Below are positions 8,715-18,455 of a stretch of 56,600 nt of DNA, piece after piece. The notes under the pieces were generated by a model that was given only the letters and a program-made list of their open reading frames with translations, did not search any database and was not told where the DNA came from. The stretch comes from Gammaproteobacteria bacterium (GTDB lineage: Bacteria; Pseudomonadota; Gammaproteobacteria; Enterobacterales; Alteromonadaceae). Made by a program: the position numbers and the translations under genes. The DNA is taken from positions 1 through 56,600 of the forward strand of contig JAFLDV010000030.1 in the NCBI GenBank assembly GCA_017302255.1. Direction: 5' to 3'. The number at the start of each line of letters is the position of its first letter. The stretch's first letter is position 1.

Positions 8715-11700
8715 CTAATGACGCAATTGCTGCTCCAGCATTGCCTGGAATTTCTCAGCTGGGACCGGCGGACTGCATAAATACCCTTGGTAGTGATCAC
8801 AACGTTGCTGTTGCAAGAACTCCAGTTGTGCCGATGTTTCCACCCCTTCAGCCAACACTTTAAAGCCTAAGGTGTGAGCTAAGCCTATGATTGCATTTGC
8901 GATTGCCATGTCATCTTTGCTGTGTGGAATATCATCGATAAATTTCTTGTCGATTTTCAAAACGTCCAATGGGAAGCGTTTTAAATAAGCTAACGACGAA
9001 TAACCTGTGCCAAAGTCATCGATTGCCAAGCGGATCCCAAGACCCCGCAGCTCGTTGAGGGTATTTACCACCGATTCTTCATTTTCCATCAAGGCACTTT
9101 CGGTTAATTCAAGCTCCAGTGCATAGGCTGGGAAGCCGCTGTTATTGAGCACATCGGTCACCATTTTTCGCATGTCGTTGCGTTTAAATTGTTGGGGTGA
9201 CACGTTGACCGCTAAGGTTAAACGCGGTAAGCCTAATTCCAGCCATTGCTGACCTTGGCGACAGGTTTCTGCTAAGACAAATTCGCCCACTTCGTGAATA
9301 AGTCCACAGGCCTCAGCCACTGGAATAAAACAGCCTGGCGGAATTAATCCCTTCTCTGGGTCTAGCCAGCGCACTAAGGCTTCAGCCCCGATGATGCGGC
9401 CACTATAAATTTCAATTTGTGGCTGATAAAACACCCGCAGATGCCCCTGTTTGATCGCTTTACGCAATTGCGCTTCAAGGGTGATGCGTTGCCGAGCGGC
9501 CTGAGTGTATTCGTCAGAATAGAAAGTAAAGGTGTTGCGACCTGCCGCTTTGGCTTTGTACAACGCTGCATCTGCACCCTGTAACAAAGCCGCAGTATTG
9601 GTGCCATGTTCTGGGAAGATGCTAATACCAACCGACGCACCTAGTGTCACTTCCATTTTTTCGCCGAGGTTCCAAGGCTCCGCCATTAATGCTATCAATT
9701 TGTTGGCGACCATCGCCGCATCTTCAGGTTGCGGCATCGCATTGAGTAGAATGGCAAATTCATCACCACCCAGTCGCGCAATCACGTCGGTATCGCGTAA
9801 TTTACGTTTTAAGGTCTGGGCTACTAAGGTCAAAAGCTGGTCGCCATGTTGATGGCCGAAAGACTCATTTACGTCTTTAAAATGGTCTAAATCGAGCATT
9901 AAGACCGCAAGTTGCCCGTTTTCCCGCACGGCATGTTTGATGGCTTGGTCAACTTGCGACATAAACAACTGCCGATTTGGCAAATTAGTCAGCTCGTCAT
10001 GTTCACTCAAGAACATCATTTCGGCTTCAGTCGCGCGGATTTTCGATAAGTCAGTGAAGACTGCAGCATAATGACTGACTTCATGTTTTTCATTGAAGAC
10101 CGCACTAATACTCAGTTGCAGCGGTACCACAGTGCCGTCTTTATGCTTGTTATAAACCTCGCCCTGCCAATGATGATGCTCGGTAAGGTCGCGCCACATG
10201 TGCTGATAGAAATCCTCAGAGTGTCGTCCAGAGCGCAATAACGTCGGTGTTTGGCCAATCAATTCGGCTTCGGTATAACCAAACAACCGTTCAAGCGCTG
10301 GATTCACTGAAATGATATTTTTTTGGGTGTCGGTGATTAAGATGCCTTCTTGACTTGAGTTAAACACGGCATCAGCCAAGCGCAGCCCTGATTCCTGACG
10401 TTTACGTTCGGTTAAATCAATATCCATACAGAATATTTGCGGAGCCCGCCCCGGTAGATTCACCACGGCATGGCCGGAATACACCTCAACCAAGGAGCCA
10501 TCTTTGCGTTTTAATTGCAGTTCGTCGGACGGGATCGGTGTTTTGCTGTCAGCCATAAAATGCATAGCTTCCCGCACCGCTGGGTGCATTTCGCTTGGAA
10601 TTATTAGGTCTACTAAATTCTGGCCAATAGCCTCATCCGACGAATAGCCGTACATGGTTTCACTGGCTTTGTTCCAATAGAAGGTAGTGCCATCTGCTTC
10701 GTAACCTTGCACAGAAATTTCCGGAGTGTTGTCTAATAAGGTTCGAAAACGCAGTTCGCTTTCCATCCATTGCTGCTCAGCGAGCTTTTGCGGGGTAATG
10801 TCTTCAAGTTCCAGCAGGACATGGCTAATTTCAGCGCGGCGGCCAACAATAGGGTAGAAGCAGCTTTCCTGCCAATAGCGAGTGCCATCAGGGCGCTGTA
10901 AATGATCTTGCCGACGCACAACAGGCAGCTCTCCGGCAAGGATTGCGGCTATTGCTTGTTGGATTTCAGGCTGCAGATTATGCGGAAACACTGTCGACAA
11001 ATGACGTTCGACCACCGAGTTTGCACTTTGCCCAGTAAGTAATTCAAATCTTTGGTTGTTGTAATCCACTTGGCCATCAGCGCCAGCAATTAAAATTGCC
11101 ACCGGGCTTTGTTCGACCGCCTTGGATAACAAATCAAAACGACTTTTCGCGTCACTGCGTTCAACCAAAAATGCCGCCAAACTGACAGTGAATTGGATTA
11201 ATTCGCGCTCTTCGGCTGTTGGCTCCCGACGCTCTGCAGCATACAAAGCAAAGGTGCCCAGTAGTTTGTGATTTGCATCGAAAAATGGTGTCGACCAACA
11301 CGCCTGCAGCCAGTCATAAGGCGCAATAAGGTCTTGAAAATTAATCCACAACATATCGTTATGTACGTCACTGACCACGACGGGTTGTCCGGTTGCTGCA
11401 GCAGTACCACAAGAACCGTTGCCATAACGAATGGCAAGTCCTTCTACTTTGTCATTGTATTCACTGGGTAAACTTGGCCCTGCGCCGATATGCAAGGTGC
11501 CAGTATGAGTGTCAGCCAACAAAATGGAGCACTTTAGGCTCGGACGTTGTTGTTCGATAAAATTTACCAACTCAGTCAATAAATCACCGAGTTCAGCATT
11601 ATCCAACAAGCGATGCAGCAAATGGCTCTGCGCATGTTGGCGATATTGCTGCTGTTTGCGCTCTCGAATATTTTGCCAACTGATCACCATGACAGTGCCA

Positions 11701-12653
11701 TCATCTGCCTCTGGTACGGAAATCGCGCGATAGGCGCTTGGCAGAATTGCGCCCTCTTGGTCGATAAATAATTCCGCTTCGCCCTGCGTTGCCCCTGAAG
11801 TTTCAAGGGCTCGACTGATATCCCGCCAAACTGCCAGTGCATATTTTTGCTTGGCGATAAGCGTTAGAATTGGCAGCCCAAGTAACTGTTCAGAGCGGGC
11901 AAAGCCGAGTTGCTGTAAGGCCGTTTGATTGACAAAGGTAATGTCACTATTGCGGCTAATGCCGATAATGGCATCTCCCGTGGCATCGAGTAACAGCTGC
12001 ACTTGCGCCGCGCTTGCTTGCAGTGCCAATACCGCTTGTTTTTTCGCATCGATATCTTCAATCACCGAGACAAAATAACTGTCTTTAGGTGTAGGGCCAC
12101 GATGAAATGATACCGATAAATTGGCCCAAAAATTTGAACCGTCTCGCCGGCGGTAGCGTTTTTCCAGTTCATAGTGGTCAATTTCACCAAGTGCGAGTTT
12201 TTGCACCAACTGCACATCATCTGCTAGGTCGTCAGGGTAGGTAATATCATGGAAACTGCGGCCAACTAATTCGTCTGGCTCGTATTGCAGCATTTGGGCA
12301 AATCTTGGGTTGATGCGAATAAAGGTGCCATTAGGGGCCACATGAGCCATGCCGACGGCAGATTGGTCAAAAGTGCTGAGAAAATCCTGACTAATTTGCT
12401 CGGCAAGTTGCAAATATTCAGCGCGTTGCCAAAACAACCAAGCGAGCATCAAGCCAAGAAAAATGCATAACAGCCAGCCCAAGCCATAATGGGCTGTGGC
12501 AGCGTCATCGTTTGCTAAGAAAAGATTGAAAACAGCCAGATCGAACTCAAGCGCCCAAGCTAAACCAGCAATAATAAGCAGCATTAGAGCTGCCAGTGGC
12601 ACTGCATTTCCTTTTTTCGAGTGAGCAGAAATCAAACTACCAGCATCAGCCAT
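8715..12653 (-). CDS. Membrane PAS/GAF sensor with GGDEF and EAL domains
   Basis: This 1312-residue c-di-GMP signalling protein has two N-terminal membrane helices (about 18-40 and 55-75), two PAS domains (about 85-335), a GAF domain (about 345-500), three more PAS domains (about 505-880), a GGDEF domain (about 885-1050) and a C-terminal EAL domain (about 1065-1310). The diguanylate cyclase signature GGDEF is intact near residue 961. The phosphodiesterase motifs are also intact: EAL near 1091, DDFGTGYSS and KIDKKFIDD. Both activities are therefore possible. No periplasmic sensor domain is visible between the two helices, so input is probably cytoplasmic (redox, oxygen, ligand). It stands as a single gene. 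Confidence 0.93.
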   Translation of the reverse strand: MADAGSLISAHSKKGNAVPLAALMLLIIAGLAWALEFDLAVFNLFLANDDAATAHYGLGWLLCIFLGLMLAWLFWQRAEYLQLAEQISQDFLSTFDQSAVGMAHVAPNGTFIRINPRFAQMLQYEPDELVGRSFHDITYPDDLADDVQLVQKLALGEIDHYELEKRYRRRDGSNFWANLSVSFHRGPTPKDSYFVSVIEDIDAKKQAVLALQASAAQVQLLLDATGDAIIGISRNSDITFVNQTALQQLGFARSEQLLGLPILTLIAKQKYALAVWRDISRALETSGATQGEAELFIDQEGAILPSAYRAISVPEADDGTVMVISWQNIRERKQQQYRQHAQSHLLHRLLDNAELGDLLTELVNFIEQQRPSLKCSILLADTHTGTLHIGAGPSLPSEYNDKVEGLAIRYGNGSCGTAAATGQPVVVSDVHNDMLWINFQDLIAPYDWLQACWSTPFFDANHKLLGTFALYAAERREPTAEERELIQFTVSLAAFLVERSDAKSRFDLLSKAVEQSPVAILIAGADGQVDYNNQRFELLTGQSANSVVERHLSTVFPHNLQPEIQQAIAAILAGELPVVRRQDHLQRPDGTRYWQESCFYPIVGRRAEISHVLLELEDITPQKLAEQQWMESELRFRTLLDNTPEISVQGYEADGTTFYWNKASETMYGYSSDEAIGQNLVDLIIPSEMHPAVREAMHFMADSKTPIPSDELQLKRKDGSLVEVYSGHAVVNLPGRAPQIFCMDIDLTERKRQESGLRLADAVFNSSQEGILITDTQKNIISVNPALERLFGYTEAELIGQTPTLLRSGRHSEDFYQHMWRDLTEHHHWQGEVYNKHKDGTVVPLQLSISAVFNEKHEVSHYAAVFTDLSKIRATEAEMMFLSEHDELTNLPNRQLFMSQVDQAIKHAVRENGQLAVLMLDLDHFKDVNESFGHQHGDQLLTLVAQTLKRKLRDTDVIARLGGDEFAILLNAMPQPEDAAMVANKLIALMAEPWNLGEKMEVTLGASVGISIFPEHGTNTAALLQGADAALYKAKAAGRNTFTFYSDEYTQAARQRITLEAQLRKAIKQGHLRVFYQPQIEIYSGRIIGAEALVRWLDPEKGLIPPGCFIPVAEACGLIHEVGEFVLAETCRQGQQWLELGLPRLTLAVNVSPQQFKRNDMRKMVTDVLNNSGFPAYALELELTESALMENEESVVNTLNELRGLGIRLAIDDFGTGYSSLAYLKRFPLDVLKIDKKFIDDIPHSKDDMAIANAIIGLAHTLGFKVLAEGVETSAQLEFLQQQRCDHYQGYLCSPPVPAEKFQAMLEQQLRH

Positions 12654-12792
12654 CGGTTGCGATCCATTGTCAAAATAGGATGAAACTGTGACCCAGCAAG
12701 TGGACGTTACTCAGCGCAAAGGGCATGAGCAAATGTTTGCCATCTTGTTATTGTTATGCTGCTGCGATCGATTTAGATCCAAGCATAGCCGA

Positions 12793-12840
12793 TCAAAAAC
12801 GAAAGGCGAGCCTGTTGGAACGAAATCCGCAACAGGCTCG
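12793..12840 (-). terminator. Intrinsic terminator of mscS-DUF481
   Basis: An 11-bp perfect stem (CGAGCCTGTTG / CAACAGGCTCG, 12-nt loop) lies just after the DUF481 stop and is followed on the minus strand by CCTTTCGTTTTTG. Confidence 0.8.
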
Positions 12841-12846
12841 AAATTT

Positions 12847-13584
12847 TTAGAAAGAGTAAACTAAAGTTAACGACGTTTGGGTGTCTGTCGCTTTTTTGCC
12901 GGCAGGTACTTGGGAGTCATTCTGCACAATAAATGCCGCTTTCATTTGCATGCGGCCGTTAATTTTGGCACTTAACGAAGTCTCAGACGCAGTACGGGTA
13001 TTGTCCGCACCTTTGTCGATACTCAGCGTTTGACGGAAGGCTGCGTTTTCCGAGACCGCCCAATCGAAGTTCGCTGCAGTACGCAACATTACACCTTTTT
13101 CTGTGGTATCAAGCGCGGTCTTACCTCGGAAATAACCAGGACCGATTTCGACATCAAGAGTCATAGTGTCATTTTGATACAAGCGATCGCCATAACCAAT
13201 AGAGAGCAGGCTGTAATCCAGATACGAGCCAAATTCATCTTTGGTGTGCGAACCAAATACAAACAATTTTGCATTGTCATTATCTAGCTTGTAACCGCCT
13301 TTACCTGAGACGAAATAGCGTTCGGCTGATTTTTCATTATATGGTTCGCCGTTAACATCAAGCTTTTCATCTTCTTTAAAGAACGCACTGATGACGTACT
13401 CATTGCTCCAAGATGTTAACTCTTGTTTTGCATCGATTTTGCCAGTCACTGATGTGCCGCTGGTGTTGCCAGAGGTAGTGATTGCGCCTAATTCAGCAGC
13501 TGTAGTCCATACTTTTGGCTCATCAGCCGCTTGTGCGCTGGCAGCCAATAAAGCAGATACCAACAGTCCTGATTTCAATTTCAT
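12847..13584 (-). CDS. DUF481 outer-membrane protein (YdiY-like)
   Basis: The 245-residue protein has a clear signal peptide (MKLKSGLLVSALLAASAQA) and a mature part of alternating amphipathic strands ending in an aromatic residue (LVYSF), as in outer-membrane beta barrels. The early region AAELGAITTSGNTSGTS is typical of DUF481/YdiY salt- or acid-induced porin-like proteins, whose role is not settled. Its ATG overlaps the mscS stop (ATGA), so the two are translated together. The pairing with a mechanosensitive channel suggests an osmotic or salt-related role; that is inference. Confidence 0.85.
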   Translation of the reverse strand: MKLKSGLLVSALLAASAQAADEPKVWTTAAELGAITTSGNTSGTSVTGKIDAKQELTSWSNEYVISAFFKEDEKLDVNGEPYNEKSAERYFVSGKGGYKLDNDNAKLFVFGSHTKDEFGSYLDYSLLSIGYGDRLYQNDTMTLDVEIGPGYFRGKTALDTTEKGVMLRTAANFDWAVSENAAFRQTLSIDKGADNTRTASETSLSAKINGRMQMKAAFIVQNDSQVPAGKKATDTQTSLTLVYSF

Positions 13585-14411
13585 ACTTCATCCTTTGTGT
13601 GAGGTTTGACGTGTAATGACATTTGTGGAAATGGAATTTCAATGCCTTCGGCATCGAAGCGTAATTTAATTTGTTCTAAAACATCCCAGTAAACTGGCCA
13701 ATATTGGTCGACTTCAACCCAAGGACGCACTATCAGCTGCACCGATGAATCAGCCAGAGCACCGACGGCGACCACTGGTGCTGGTTCTTTCAGAATGCGT
13801 TGGTCTTCAGCCAGAATTTGCTGTAAAAGCGTTTTGGCTTTCAGTAAATCCGAGTCGTAGCTAATGCCGATAATCAAATCGACGCGGCGCAATGCTTCGG
13901 CGGAATAGTTGGTGATAGCACCACCAGTGATTTGTGAATTGGGTACAATGATTTTTTTGTTGTCGCCGGTTTTAAAGATGGTTTGGAAAATATCAATGCG
14001 CTGAACCACGCCGGTAATACCTGCGACTTCCACTAAATCGCCAGATTTGAACGGCCGGAAGATTATAATCAGCACTCCAGAGGCGAAGTTTGACAGTGAG
14101 CCTTGCAAGGCTAAAGCTATCGCAAGACCGGCGGCGCCTAAGATGGCCAAAAATGACGCGGTTTGAATTCCCAGTTGCGAAAGGGCCACTAAAGTACAGG
14201 CTATTAAAGCGGCGGCATACACAATACTGGATAAAAACGACACAACCGCTTTATCAACTTTTCGCAGTAATAAGGCCTTTCCGACTAAGCGTGAAACCCC
14301 AAAAGCAATCCAGCGTCCGATATAGAAAATGACGATTGCGGCCAACAGCTTCAAGCCATAACTTAAGATGAGGTCCTGATTTTTCTGTAAATATTGCAGC
14401 ATTTGATCCAT
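13581..14411 (-). CDS. mscS: Small-conductance mechanosensitive channel MscS
   Basis: This 276-residue inner-membrane channel is close to the 286 residues of E. coli MscS. Three transmembrane helices are visible; the third contains the Gly/Ala-rich pore stretch GAAGLAIALALQGSLSNFASG. The beta domain includes FRPFKSGDLVEVAGITGVVQ, and the C-terminal cage (PFPQMSLHVK) follows. It opens on membrane tension to release solutes during hypo-osmotic shock. A strong AAGGAGG ribosome site lies 6 nt before the ATG. The stop overlaps the start of the DUF481 gene. Confidence 0.93.
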   Translation of the reverse strand: MDQMLQYLQKNQDLILSYGLKLLAAIVIFYIGRWIAFGVSRLVGKALLLRKVDKAVVSFLSSIVYAAALIACTLVALSQLGIQTASFLAILGAAGLAIALALQGSLSNFASGVLIIIFRPFKSGDLVEVAGITGVVQRIDIFQTIFKTGDNKKIIVPNSQITGGAITNYSAEALRRVDLIIGISYDSDLLKAKTLLQQILAEDQRILKEPAPVVAVGALADSSVQLIVRPWVEVDQYWPVYWDVLEQIKLRFDAEGIEIPFPQMSLHVKPHTKDEV

Positions 14412-14543
14412 TGAAAACCTCCTTCTACGCTTTCTGCTCGATGTATATCCCGAAAGTTCGTAAACTATGATAAACCAAACTTGTAACCAATCGTTTAAAA
14501 ACTGGCTTCGCTACAGCAAAAACGTTGCGAACACGGAACCATT

Positions 14544-15098
14544 ATGGATTTATCTGGTTTACAAACCCAATTATCTGGGCTGAAGCATTACCCTATTGAG
14601 CAATGGCATCCGCCATTTTGTGGCAGCCTCCCCATGCACATCGATCGTGATGGTCAATGGTTGTATCAACAAAGCGCCATCAACCGAATTGAATTGGTGA
14701 GGCTGTTTGCAGCAATACTCAGTTGTCAGCAAGGTCGTTATTTTCTGACCACGCCAGCGGAAAAAGTTGAGATCACCGTTGCTGATGCGCCATTTATGTT
14801 AGTTGCCTGCCAATGGCTTCAACAGCCAAATGGACCAGCGCAACTGCAAGTGACGAGTAGTGTCGGCGAAAGTTACTTAATTTCGGCTGAATTACCGGTA
14901 CAGCTGCAAACTGATCCGCTGACTGGTGATAACCTGCCATATCTGCAGTTACCGCGCGGCTTGCACGCAAAATTTGCTCGCAGTTTATATTATGAGTTGG
15001 TCGAAGTTGCCTTGAGTCGACCGCAGTCGGATGAATCGAGTCTCTGTTTAGCCAGTGGTGATTATAGCTTTAGCTTGGGGACCATTAGCGAGGAATAA
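14544..15098 (+). CDS. DUF1285 family protein
   Basis: This 184-residue soluble protein has no signal peptide. The pattern of an N-terminal PIEQWHPPFCGSLPMHIDRDG segment followed by WLYQQSAINRIELVRLFAAIL matches DUF1285, a conserved proteobacterial family of unknown function. It is transcribed divergently from mscS across a 132-bp gap and converges on hemN. Nothing in the sequence points to catalysis. Confidence 0.85.
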   Translation: MDLSGLQTQLSGLKHYPIEQWHPPFCGSLPMHIDRDGQWLYQQSAINRIELVRLFAAILSCQQGRYFLTTPAEKVEITVADAPFMLVACQWLQQPNGPAQLQVTSSVGESYLISAELPVQLQTDPLTGDNLPYLQLPRGLHAKFARSLYYELVEVALSRPQSDESSLCLASGDYSFSLGTISEE

Positions 15099-15131
15099 AA
15101 ACGCCGCTATCTTGCTGAGGATAACGGCGTT
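15097..15131 (-). terminator. Intrinsic terminator of hemN
   Basis: A stem AACGCCG / CGGCGTT with a partly paired interior lies between the convergent stops. On the minus strand it ends in GTTTTTATT, so it serves hemN; the plus strand lacks a T-run. Confidence 0.7.
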
Positions 15132-15162
15132 ATGAGAAGGCATCTGCTTTGATTGAAAGTGT

Positions 15163-16521
15163 TTAAACCACTTTTGAATAGTTTTGCTGCTGCGGCAGTA
15201 AGTACGCGTCAAAACACGCACTCACGACTCGCACCCATGGCCGACCGCGCGCGGTAACTTTCAACTTTGAACCTTGCCATTTTACTAGTTGATCATCGAG
15301 ACAACTTTGCAGCGATTCCAAGCTTTGCGCGAAATACTGATCAAAATCGATGTCCCAGCGTTTAGCGATGGCAGCACTGTCCAACACAAAATTGCACATC
15401 AAACTGGAAATAACGTCGGCGCGGATTTGGTCGTCACGACTTAACAACAGGCCTTTATCAACCGCCAATTGATTTGCGGCTACAGCCCGATAATAGTCAT
15501 TTAAGTCTTTCTGGTGTTGCCAAATTTGGTCACCTACTTGGCTTATGGCTGATACGCCTAAGCCCAATAATGCGTCGCACGGGTCTACACTATACCCTTG
15601 AAAGTTTCTGGTTAACTTCTGGCCAAGTTGAGCAATAGTCAAAGGATCTGTTGCCTTAGCAAAATGGTCCATGCCGATGGCGTTGAAGCCGGCTTCTTGT
15701 AAGGTCTGCACGGACAATGCTAACAGCGCTAGTTTTTCCTTGGCATCTGGCAACGCATCTTCCGGAATTTTCCGCTGCGCGGCGAAACGTTCAGGCAAAT
15801 GGGCATAACTAAACAAGGAAATGCGGTCAGGATCTAGACGAATTACTTCTTGCAGAGTGTTGGCGAAACTTTCGCAGTGCTGATGCGGCAATCCATAGAC
15901 CAGATCGAGGTTGACCGATGTGAAACCTAAGCGCCGAGCTTCATTGACCAAAGACTCAACTAACTCAACGCTTTGCACACGATGGATGGCTTCTTGTACT
16001 GCAGGGTCAAAATCTTGCACACCAAAACTCACGCGGCTAAAGCCTAAGTTACGCAATAACCGCAACTTTTCCAGCGAGCAGCTGCGAGGGTCGATTTCGA
16101 TGCTAAGTTCAGCATCTTCGGCGAAATGAAAATGCTGATGCAATAAATCCATCAACCGCAAAAGCTGATTTTCATCTAAAAATGTCGGAGTTCCACCACC
16201 AAAATGCAGCTGGCGAACGGTTTGATGCCGAGTGGCATCTTGATAACTGCGCATTTCAACAGCGAGGTTATCTAAATACCGGTCGGCCTTGCTGGTATCC
16301 CGGCTGATCACCTTGTTACAACCGCAGTAATAACAAAGCTCGCGACAAAACGGCACATGCAAATAAAGGCTTAAGGCGCTACCAGCTTTTTTAAGCGCAC
16401 TAAATACGCTCTCTGCGGAATAACCTGAGCGGAGCAACAAGGCTGTTGGGTATGAAGTATACCGAGGGCCTTTAACGTTGTATTTTGCTATCAGTGCTTC
16501 GTCCCAAAATGTGGTCATCAT
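15163..16521 (-). CDS. hemN: Oxygen-independent coproporphyrinogen III oxidase HemN
   Basis: The 452-residue radical-SAM enzyme of anaerobic haem synthesis converts coproporphyrinogen III to protoporphyrinogen IX. The iron-sulfur motif is CRELCYYCGC (Cys59, Cys63, Cys66, with the extra Cys68 typical of HemN). The glycine motif FGGGTPTFL and the second-SAM region SIEIDPR also match. Length is near that of E. coli (457). The gene lies in the conserved hemN-yihI-engB-polA neighbourhood, but here a secreted amidohydrolase and a DUF2489 gene lie between hemN and yihI. A promoter with an FNR-like site lies upstream. Confidence 0.96.
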   Translation of the reverse strand: MMTTFWDEALIAKYNVKGPRYTSYPTALLLRSGYSAESVFSALKKAGSALSLYLHVPFCRELCYYCGCNKVISRDTSKADRYLDNLAVEMRSYQDATRHQTVRQLHFGGGTPTFLDENQLLRLMDLLHQHFHFAEDAELSIEIDPRSCSLEKLRLLRNLGFSRVSFGVQDFDPAVQEAIHRVQSVELVESLVNEARRLGFTSVNLDLVYGLPHQHCESFANTLQEVIRLDPDRISLFSYAHLPERFAAQRKIPEDALPDAKEKLALLALSVQTLQEAGFNAIGMDHFAKATDPLTIAQLGQKLTRNFQGYSVDPCDALLGLGVSAISQVGDQIWQHQKDLNDYYRAVAANQLAVDKGLLLSRDDQIRADVISSLMCNFVLDSAAIAKRWDIDFDQYFAQSLESLQSCLDDQLVKWQGSKLKVTARGRPWVRVVSACFDAYLLPQQQNYSKVV

Positions 16522-16550
16522 ATCGCATTCGCCGTTGTTGAACTGGCAAC

Positions 16551-16591
16551 AGTATAAAGTCTATGGTGCAGTGCGATTTGATCCAACACAA
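16551..16591 (-). promoter_or_regulatory. hemN promoter with FNR-like site
   Basis: On the minus strand a -10 box TATACT lies at 16556-16551. An FNR-like sequence TTGTG-TTGG-ATCAA (8 of 10 positions of TTGAT-N4-ATCAA) spans 16591-16578. Its centre is about -40.5 from the predicted start, the position of class II FNR activation. Oxygen control of hemN is well known in relatives; the site here is inferred. Confidence 0.55.
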
Positions 16592-16642
16592 TGAAATGAA
16601 TAACAACAGCAAACCAAGAATTGCTATGACCCAGGAATCAAC

Positions 16643-17923
16643 ATGAAAACAGTCCAATTAACCTTTGCATCGTTAATGATTGCCCCTGCTATCGCGCAGG
16701 GTGCGACCTTGATCCATGCAGGCAATATCATCACAGCTGAAGGCAAACAAGTTCTCCACCAGCAAACCATAGTGGTGGAGAAAGATCGAATTATTGGCGT
16801 TGAAGCGGGTTATCGGCAAGCAAGTGCTGGCGATACCGTTATCGATCTAAAGTCCGCGACTGTACTGCCTGGGTTGATGGATATGCACACCCATTTTTCC
16901 TATCAAAGCAGCCCACAGTCCTATAGCGAAGGTTTCAGTATGAACGAAGCGGATTATGCCCTGCGTGGTGCTACGTTTGCTGAAAAGACCTTGTTGTCTG
17001 GCTTTACTACAGTCCGTGAACTTGGAGATACCTATCATGTGAGCACTGCGTTGCGTAAGGCCATTGATGCTGGTTTCGTCAAAGGACCACGGATCTTTGC
17101 CGCTGGAACCAGCATTGCGACCACAGGCGGCCATGCTGATCCGACTAACGGTGTCTCTTTCGACCGAATGGGCTCACCGACACCAGAGCAAGGGGTGATC
17201 AATGGTCCCGCTGAAGCACGGAAAGCCGTGCGTCAGCGATACAAAGAAGGTGCTGATTTAATCAAAATCACGGCAACCGGTGGGGTGTTGAGTGTGGCGA
17301 AAAGCGGCATGAATTCGCAATTTCGCGATGAAGAGCTCGCAGCTATTGTTGAGACCGCCAAAGATTATGGTTTCACTGTGGCTGTGCATGCACATGGAAA
17401 AGAGGGCATGGAACGCGCAATCAAGGCTGGTGTCACCTCGATTGAACACGGCACATTCATGGACAATGACACCATGAAACTGATGAAAACCTATGGCACT
17501 TATTATGTGCCGACTATCAGTGCTGGCAAACATGTCGCGGAAAAGGCGAAAACCCCGGGCTACTTCCCTGAAATGGTGCGTTTAAAAGCCCAAGCCATTG
17601 GGCCGCTGATCCAACAAACCTTTACCAGAGCTTATAAAGCGGGTGTCAAAATTGCCTTTGGTACTGACGCAGGTGTTGGCATGCATGGTGATAACTGGCG
17701 TGAGTTTGTCTTTATGACGGAAGCCGGCATGCCTGCCCATGAAGCCATTTTAAGCGCGACTATCGAAGGGGCAAAAGTGCTCAATCAAGACAAGGATTTG
17801 GGAAGCATCAAAGTCGGTAAAATTGCCGATTTAGTCGCAGTGCCGGGTGATCCGCTGCAAGATATCCAGTTGATGGGGAAAGTAAATTTCGTGATGAAAG
17901 CCGGTGTTGTCTATAAGCGCTAA
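16643..17923 (+). CDS. Exported metal-dependent amidohydrolase
   Basis: The 426-residue protein begins with a signal peptide ([20 protein letters not shown]) and has a full amidohydrolase-superfamily metal site: HTH in [10 protein letters not shown], the Lys likely to be carbamylated in LIKITATGG, His in VAVHAHG, His in SIEHGTFMD and Asp in FGTDAGVG. The sequence is closest to the imidazolonepropionase-like / Xaa-Pro dipeptidase-like group of exported enzymes (cyclic dipeptide, prolidase or carbamate substrates). The exact substrate cannot be read from sequence. AGGA lies 6 nt before the ATG. It is divergent from hemN. Confidence 0.87.
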   Translation: MKTVQLTFASLMIAPAIAQGATLIHAGNIITAEGKQVLHQQTIVVEKDRIIGVEAGYRQASAGDTVIDLKSATVLPGLMDMHTHFSYQSSPQSYSEGFSMNEADYALRGATFAEKTLLSGFTTVRELGDTYHVSTALRKAIDAGFVKGPRIFAAGTSIATTGGHADPTNGVSFDRMGSPTPEQGVINGPAEARKAVRQRYKEGADLIKITATGGVLSVAKSGMNSQFRDEELAAIVETAKDYGFTVAVHAHGKEGMERAIKAGVTSIEHGTFMDNDTMKLMKTYGTYYVPTISAGKHVAEKAKTPGYFPEMVRLKAQAIGPLIQQTFTRAYKAGVKIAFGTDAGVGMHGDNWREFVFMTEAGMPAHEAILSATIEGAKVLNQDKDLGSIKVGKIADLVAVPGDPLQDIQLMGKVNFVMKAGVVYKR

Positions 17924-17935
17924 GTTTTGAGGATC

Positions 17936-17966
17936 AAGCACCAGCTTCGGTTTTGGGCTGGTGCTT
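17936..17966. terminator. Perfect 10-bp hairpin between convergent genes
   Basis: AAGCACCAGC / GCTGGTGCTT with an 11-nt loop lies between the amidohydrolase and DUF2489 stops. No T-run follows on either strand; it may act as a bidirectional RNA-stabilising or weak terminating hairpin. Confidence 0.5.
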
Positions 17967-17975
17967 ACCAATTGA

Positions 17976-18455
17976 TTAATGACGGGCTTGCAGTTGGTTC
18001 AGTAATTCCTGCAAATCTTTAGTCATCGAATCATGCAGTTGAATTTCAGCCTGCTCCCGCACATGGTCGAGATGGCGTAGTTCTTTTTTATCGAGTTGAT
18101 TACGAGCGTCGTGGGTTGGCATCGCCTTCACACAATCATACATCGCAAACAGGCCAGGGAACCGACATGCTTGTGCCAGTTCTGGCTGATAATTCTCGAG
18201 CAACACCCAAATCCGCAGCGCTGCTTCTGAATATTCACACTGTTGTTCTAACGCGGCCTTGGCAATCAACGTAATGCTATCGAGCAAATATTGTTGCCGC
18301 TCAGCCCATTTGTGCTGAGCATCAGCCAAGGCTTTTTGTTGCGCTTGCTGCTGATGCTTTATTTGAAACAACAATTGGCCCAGATAAAACGCCAAGCCGG
18401 CGACAATCAAAATGGCCACTGCCAGCAGTGGCCACCAATCATTGAGTAACAGCAC
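17976..18455 (-). CDS. DUF2489 membrane-anchored protein
   Basis: This 159-residue protein has one N-terminal membrane helix (WWPLLAVAILIVAGLAFYLG) and a helical cytoplasmic region, matching DUF2489 found next to yihI in many gammaproteobacteria. It starts with GTG one base after the yihI stop codon, with GGAG inside the end of yihI, so it is translationally coupled to it. No catalytic motif is visible. A role related to YihI/Der in ribosome maturation is only suggested by the linkage. Confidence 0.82.
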   Translation of the reverse strand: MLLLNDWWPLLAVAILIVAGLAFYLGQLLFQIKHQQQAQQKALADAQHKWAERQQYLLDSITLIAKAALEQQCEYSEAALRIWVLLENYQPELAQACRFPGLFAMYDCVKAMPTHDARNQLDKKELRHLDHVREQAEIQLHDSMTKDLQELLNQLQARH

